In this document: in pieces, positions 14,785 to 18,077 of the stretch
Position numbering within the stretch: position 1 is the stretch's first letter
How the letters are laid out: every line of letters starts with the position of its first letter
Notes under the pieces: model-generated
Seen by the model: the letters and a program-made list of their open reading frames with translations, nothing else
Told to the model about the DNA's origin: nothing
Database searches by the model: none
Source: JANYCO01 sp031416415
GTDB taxonomy: Bacteria; Bacteroidota; Bacteroidia; Cytophagales; Cytophagaceae
Direction of reading: 5' to 3'
Assembly (NCBI GenBank): GCA_031416415.1
Contig: JANOTP010000089.1
Location: forward strand, 1 to 18,077
DNA: 18,077 bases
Made by a program: the position numbers and the translations under genes

Positions 14785-14942
14785 GAAAAAACATTAGTTA
14801 TTCTCTGTTTTAAAATAAAAAACCATAAAAAATACCTAAACTTCCTTTGAAAGGACTTATATAATCTACCCTTTATAATCCATCTTTGCAGGAGGGAATA
14901 GTCTCCTTAAAGTTGAAAAACGAAAATTAAACATCTATAATA
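14785..14942. other. ilvC upstream region
   Basis: Together with the inverted hairpin element this makes a 344-base gap between the AraC-type gene and ilvC. It is AT-rich and has no ORF encoding a Leu/Ile/Val-rich leader peptide. A small stem (AGGAG/CTCCT around 8 bases, near 14890-14910) lies in the presumed leader. No exact TAnnTTTG box is visible; CATCTTTG at 14881-14888 is the nearest. Confidence 0.4.
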
Positions 14943-16427
14943 ATGGCTAACTATTTTAATACTCTTTCACTAAGAGAAAAACTTAATCAATTGGGCGTTT
15001 GTGAATTCATGGACAGAAGTGAATTTTCAAAAGGCGTAGAAGCATTAAAAGGTAAAAAAATTGTAATCGTAGGTTGCGGTGCACAAGGTTTAAACCAAGG
15101 TTTGAATATGAGAGACTCTGGTCTTGATATTTCTTATACATTGAGAAAAGAAGCGATTGAATCTAAAAGACAATCATGGAAAAATGCTTCTGAAAATGGA
15201 TTTAAAGTAGGTACTTATGAGGAATTAATTCCAACTGCGGACCTTGTGATTAATCTTACTCCAGATAAGCAGCATACCGCTGTAGTAGGAGCTATCATGC
15301 CGTTAATGAAAAAAAGTTCAACACTTTCTTACTCTCATGGTTTTAATATCGTGGAAGAAGGAATGCAAATTCGTAAAGATATTACAGTAATCATGGTTGC
15401 TCCAAAGTCGCCAGGGTCTGAAGTAAGAGAAGAATATAAAAGAGGATTCGGTGTGCCAACTCTTATTGCGGTTCACCCAGAAAATGATCCAGAAGGAAAA
15501 GGATGGGATTATGCAAAAGCTTATTGCGTAGGTACAGGAGGAGATAGAGCTGGAGTATTGCGTTCTTCATTTGTAGCAGAAGTGAAATCTGACTTAATGG
15601 GAGAGCAAACAATTCTTTGTGGGCTTTTACAAACAGGTTCTATTCTTTGTTTCGATAAAATGGTTGAAAAAGGAATTGACAAAGGGTATGCAGCAAAACT
15701 TATTCAATACGGTTGGGAAGTTATTACAGAGTCTTTAAAACATGGTGGTATTACTGCTATGATGGATAGACTTTCGAACCCTGCTAAAATAAAAGCATTT
15801 GGACTGTCAGAAGATTTGAAATTAATCATGCGTCCATTGTTTCAAAAACACCAAGACGATATTATGAGTGGTGAGTTTTCTACTACTATGATGATCGATT
15901 GGAAAAATGATGATAAAAATTTATTGTCTTGGAGAGCTGCTACAGGCGAAACAGCATTTGAAAAAACTGCTGCAGCTGATGTGAAGATATCTGAGCAAGA
16001 ATATTATGATAACGGTCTTTTGATGGTGGCTATGGTAAGAGCTGGTGTTGAGTTAGCTTTTGAAACAATGACAGAAGCTGGTATCATTGAAGAATCTGCT
16101 TATTATGAGTCGTTACACGAAACGCCTTTGATTGCAAATACTATTGCTCGTAAGAAATTATTTGAAATGAATAGAGTTATTTCTGATACTGCTGAATACG
16201 GTTGTTATTTATTTGATCATGCATGTAAACCATTATTAGCTGATTTCATGAAAACTGTAGATACTGATATTATCGGAAAAAACTACAATGCAGGAAAAGA
16301 AACAGGAGTTGATAATAAAATGCTTATCGCTATCAACGAAGTAATTCGTTTCCATCCTATAGAAATAGTAGGAGCAGAGCTTCGTGAAGCAATGACTTCT
16401 ATGAAACAAATTAGTACTGTTGCTTAG
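14943..16427 (+). CDS. ilvC: Ketol-acid reductoisomerase, class II (long form)
   Basis: Catalyses the Mg-dependent alkyl migration and NADPH reduction that turns acetolactate or acetohydroxybutyrate into dihydroxy-isovalerate or -methylvalerate in valine, leucine and isoleucine synthesis. It is 494 residues, the long form with a duplicated C-terminal domain. It stays in register with the E. coli enzyme as I remember it: nucleotide loop GCGAQG (44-49), His132, Lys155, Asp217 and Glu221 (KSDLMGEQ), Glu389 and Glu393 (YYESLHE), and Ser414 (VISDTAEYG). All metal and catalytic positions are kept. It stands alone, with the inverted hairpin element upstream and a strong terminator 35 bases downstream. 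Regulation by the nearby AraC-type protein is possible but unproven. Confidence 0.98.
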   Translation: MANYFNTLSLREKLNQLGVCEFMDRSEFSKGVEALKGKKIVIVGCGAQGLNQGLNMRDSGLDISYTLRKEAIESKRQSWKNASENGFKVGTYEELIPTADLVINLTPDKQHTAVVGAIMPLMKKSSTLSYSHGFNIVEEGMQIRKDITVIMVAPKSPGSEVREEYKRGFGVPTLIAVHPENDPEGKGWDYAKAYCVGTGGDRAGVLRSSFVAEVKSDLMGEQTILCGLLQTGSILCFDKMVEKGIDKGYAAKLIQYGWEVITESLKHGGITAMMDRLSNPAKIKAFGLSEDLKLIMRPLFQKHQDDIMSGEFSTTMMIDWKNDDKNLLSWRAATGETAFEKTAAADVKISEQEYYDNGLLMVAMVRAGVELAFETMTEAGIIEESAYYESLHETPLIANTIARKKLFEMNRVISDTAEYGCYLFDHACKPLLADFMKTVDTDIIGKNYNAGKETGVDNKMLIAINEVIRFHPIEIVGAELREAMTSMKQISTVA

Positions 16428-16431
16428 TAAT

Positions 16432-16459
16432 TAGATGCTGGATGCTAGATTCCAGAAAG
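16432..16459. repeat. Heptamer tract, TAGATGC-type arm
   Basis: Four consecutive 7-base units follow the ilvC stop codon: TAGATGC, TGGATGC, TAGATTC, CAGAAAG. They are in the opposite orientation to the tracts at 16534-16575 and 17399-17426. Confidence 0.75.
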
Positions 16460-16462
16460 AAG

Positions 16463-16500
16463 ATAAAGCGTTAGATTATTTTAGTAATCTAACGCTTTAT
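16463..16500 (+). terminator. ilvC terminator hairpin
   Basis: A perfect 16-bp stem (16463-16478 with 16485-16500) with a 6-base loop lies 35 bases after the ilvC stop and is followed by a T-rich stretch. It sits between two heptamer tracts of opposite orientation. Confidence 0.85.
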
Positions 16501-16533
16501 TCTTATTAGATTGGTAAAATTAGTAATCCTTTA

Positions 16534-16575
16534 AATCCAGTATCTTGTATTCAATATTTTCTATCTAATAATTAA
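16534..16575. repeat. Heptamer tract, TATCTTG-type arm
   Basis: Six units of seven bases: AATCCAG, TATCTTG, TATTCAA, TATTTTC, TATCTAA, TAATTAA, ending 4 bases before the pgeF start codon. It is the mirror-oriented partner of the tract at 16432-16459. Confidence 0.7.
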
Positions 16576-16579
16576 GAAA

Positions 16580-17368
16580 ATGTTTAAGATTCAATACCCT
16601 GCCCTTTCTCTTTGGCAATTTGATAGTTTAAGTTCTGTAAAAGATATTAAACACTATGTTTCTAGCCGAGAGGGTGGTCATAGTTTGGGCGAATATGGAG
16701 GATTGAATTTAAGCTTCAAAGTGGGCGATGATGTGGAATTGGTTACAAAAAATAGAGTTGATTTGGCAACTGTTTTTGATGTTTCTGTCGATAAACTTTT
16801 TTTTCCAGTGCAGACGCATTCTAATCATGTAAAAATAGTTTCTAGTAAAATAAATATTTCTGACTTAGAAGATACAGATGCTATTGTTACATCCGAAAAA
16901 GGTTTATTGATAAGCGTAATGTCTGCCGATTGCGTTCCTATTTTATTATATGATACCCAAAAGAACGTTATAGCAGCTATTCATGCAGGTTGGAGAGGCA
17001 CTATGGGAGAAATCGTTCGACATACAATTGAAAAAATGACAGAGGAGTTTGGTGTTGATCCTACGACTATCCTAGCAGGAATTGGACCTTCTATATCAGA
17101 TGAAGTATACGAAGTGGGAGCGGAAGTAATAGAAGCTGTTGTAAGAGTTTACGGTTCTAAAGATGGAATTATAAGTAGAGAAGATAATGGAAAAGGATTT
17201 TGTAATCTATGGGAAGCCAATAGAATTCAGTTGTTACGAGCAGGAGTGAAATCTGAAAATATAGAAGTGGCCAGTATTTGCACGTTTAAAAATGCAGATA
17301 CTTTTTTTTCCTACCGCAAATCAGGAAATAGAGCAGGTAGATTTGCAGCTGGAATAATGTTAGTGTAA
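16580..17368 (+). CDS. pgeF: PgeF/YfiH-family (DUF152, laccase-domain) enzyme
   Basis: A cytosolic zinc enzyme of the YfiH/LACC1 family, 262 residues, a normal length. The metal ligands are in place: His80 (PVQTHSNHV), Cys118 (MSADCVPILL) and His135 (AAIHAGWRGT). GIGPSISDEVYEVG and the C-terminal CTFKNADTFFSYRKSGNRAGR complete the signature. Family members remove wrongly incorporated serine from peptidoglycan precursors (PgeF) and also show purine nucleoside phosphorylase or adenosine deaminase activity in vitro, so older 'polyphenol oxidase' labels are misleading. It begins 4 bases after a heptamer tract and is followed by the DUF167 gene 63 bases on. Confidence 0.93.
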   Translation: MFKIQYPALSLWQFDSLSSVKDIKHYVSSREGGHSLGEYGGLNLSFKVGDDVELVTKNRVDLATVFDVSVDKLFFPVQTHSNHVKIVSSKINISDLEDTDAIVTSEKGLLISVMSADCVPILLYDTQKNVIAAIHAGWRGTMGEIVRHTIEKMTEEFGVDPTTILAGIGPSISDEVYEVGAEVIEAVVRVYGSKDGIISREDNGKGFCNLWEANRIQLLRAGVKSENIEVASICTFKNADTFFSYRKSGNRAGRFAAGIMLV

Positions 17369-17398
17369 TAGAGATTCGATAAGCGCTGCCAATTAGGT

Positions 17399-17426
17399 TA
17401 TCTTGTATCCGACATCTTGCATCTAT
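17399..17426. repeat. Heptamer tract between pgeF and the DUF167 gene
   Basis: Four units of seven bases: TATCTTG, TATCCGA, CATCTTG, CATCTAT, in the same orientation as 16534-16575 and again ending a few bases before a start codon. Confidence 0.75.
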
Positions 17427-17431
17427 TTAAA

Positions 17432-17701
17432 ATGATTCTGACTATTCAAGTAAAACCTAATTCAAAAACAGATCAAATATTCTATGATCAATATGGAAAT
17501 TTGAAAGTAAAAATACGGGCACAACCCATAGATGGGAAAGCGAATAGTTATTTAGAGAGATATTTGTCAGAAATTTTTGAGGTGCCAAAATCCTACATTA
17601 CTATTCTAAAAGGTTTGAATACTGAGCATAAAAAAGTAGAAATTTCCGCCTCAGAAGAACATATTACCAAAATATTACATACGTTTGAAGTAGATAAATA
17701 A
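17432..17701 (+). CDS. DUF167/YggU family protein
   Basis: A small protein of 89 residues from the ATG at 17432. It shows the family pattern LTIQVKPNSKTDQI, then LKVKIRAQPIDGKANSYLER and FEVPKSYITILKG followed by KKVEI. The family is broadly conserved in bacteria and archaea, with solved structures but no settled function. A TTG start at 17417 would add five residues encoded by the heptamer tract, and I reject it. It is probably co-transcribed with pgeF. Confidence 0.9.
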   Translation: MILTIQVKPNSKTDQIFYDQYGNLKVKIRAQPIDGKANSYLERYLSEIFEVPKSYITILKGLNTEHKKVEISASEEHITKILHTFEVDK

Positions 17702-17726
17702 GACAAAATAAGGCTTTTAAATCTTT

Positions 17727-17750
17727 TTTTTTAATTATTTAATTAAAAAA
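17727..17750. terminator. AT-only inverted repeat after the DUF167 gene
   Basis: TTTTTTAATTA and TAATTAAAAAA form an 11-bp inverted repeat with a minimal loop, just after the gene and before the next one. It lacks GC pairs, so its strength as a terminator is doubtful. Confidence 0.35.
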
Positions 17751-17814
17751 TGACAATTTTTTATATTAATAATGCCATTTTTTCGTATATTGAATTAACC
17801 AAAAGAAAAGTACT

Positions 17815-18077
17815 ATGAAAAAGATAGGAAAAGTAGGGGTGGGTTTGATAGGGTTGTTATTTTTAGTGTCAAGCTTGCTTAAGGCAGAATCCGACAGGGA
17901 GATGTTGGTAAAAAGATGGAAGGTGGTAAAACATCTAAAATCAGGTAAAGGAATGCCAGTTACCGAAGATGATTTCATACAGTTTACGAATGATGGGGTT
18001 TATGAACAAGCACTCAATCATTATTATGCAAGGGGAAGTTGGGCTGTTAACGCAGATAATATTTCTGTAAATAACAA
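17815..18077 (+). CDS. Exported lipocalin-like protein, partial (3' end outside window)
   Basis: The reading frame opens with ATG and stays open for 87 codons to the window edge. The N-terminus is a clear signal peptide: MKKIGK, then a hydrophobic core (VGVGLIGLLFLVSSLLKA) and a likely cleavage after KAES or nearby; no lipobox cysteine is seen. The mature start LVKRWKVVKHLKSG, followed by FIQFTNDGVYEQ and YYARGSWAVNADNISV, has the rhythm of the lipocalin-like domains common in Bacteroidota (W...l, then 'f..dG.y', then 'g.W...n..i'). The domain call is by eye on a fragment. A TATATTGA box about 25 bases upstream is a near match to TAnnTTTG. Confidence 0.7.
   Translation, partial: MKKIGKVGVGLIGLLFLVSSLLKAESDREMLVKRWKVVKHLKSGKGMPVTEDDFIQFTNDGVYEQALNHYYARGSWAVNADNISVNN

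Noticed and set aside
14785..14942. Leader-peptide attenuator or riboswitch for ilvC
   Set aside because: No short ORF rich in Leu, Ile or Val codons and no terminator/antiterminator pair are visible; only a 5-bp stem is present.
17417..17431. TTG start adding five residues to the DUF167 protein
   Set aside because: These codons are part of the heptamer tract, and the ATG at 17432 gives the family-typical start.
17766..17978. Minus-strand ORF near the right edge
   Set aside because: It lies opposite the signal-peptide-bearing lipocalin-like gene and has no recognisable domain; Phe/Pro-rich shadow translation.

Overview
The window looks like a chromosomal segment of an AT-rich member of the Bacteroidota (Cytophaga/Flavobacterium/Sphingobacterium group; I cannot narrow it further). 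The evidence is a BatA-type N-terminal double-membrane-domain protein, an E. coli-like long ketol-acid reductoisomerase, the near absence of Shine-Dalgarno sequences, several exact matches to the Bacteroidota -7 promoter element TAnnTTTG, and the small lineage-typical hypothetical proteins. Genes are tightly packed. No tRNA, rRNA, CRISPR array, transposase or phage gene is visible.

Layout. 1-850: a perfect 38-bp palindrome, then two small proteins of unknown role that converge on each other. 855-2866 (minus): the chaperonin operon groS-groL, with a strong terminator after groL and an unusual heptamer-built inverted repeat between the two genes. 3060-6689 (plus): a compact four-gene operon encoding a FemAB/GNAT-like acyltransferase, a class I SAM methyltransferase, a phytanoyl-CoA-dioxygenase-like Fe(II)/2-oxoglutarate oxygenase and a family 2 glycosyltransferase. 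This is the most system-like unit here and probably makes or decorates a glycan or glycoconjugate. It ends in a long hairpin shared with a convergent small exported protein (6753-7106). 7329-10642 (plus): a BatA-like membrane protein followed by a dihydroorotase homologue that has lost the HxH metal motif and the substrate arginine, so it is probably a pseudo-enzyme. 10650-11621 (minus): a split YeeE/YedE-type sulfur transporter. 11687-12448 (minus): a TatD hydrolase, divergent from an orphan CoA-transferase subunit A (12511-13206).

13468-16427 (plus): a small ACT-domain protein, an AraC-type regulator whose frame opens directly after the ACT stop codon with TTG, a 163-bp element made of two inverted 28-bp hairpin repeats, and ilvC. 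This reads as a branched-chain amino acid region. 16580-17701 (plus): a PgeF/YfiH-type enzyme and a DUF167/YggU protein. 17815 to the end: the start of an exported lipocalin-like protein, cut by the window edge.

Three intergenic sites hold tracts of degenerate 7-bp repeats, arranged as facing inverted arms at two of them. With the inverted hairpin pair upstream of ilvC, they are the main non-coding structure not explained by ordinary gene annotation.
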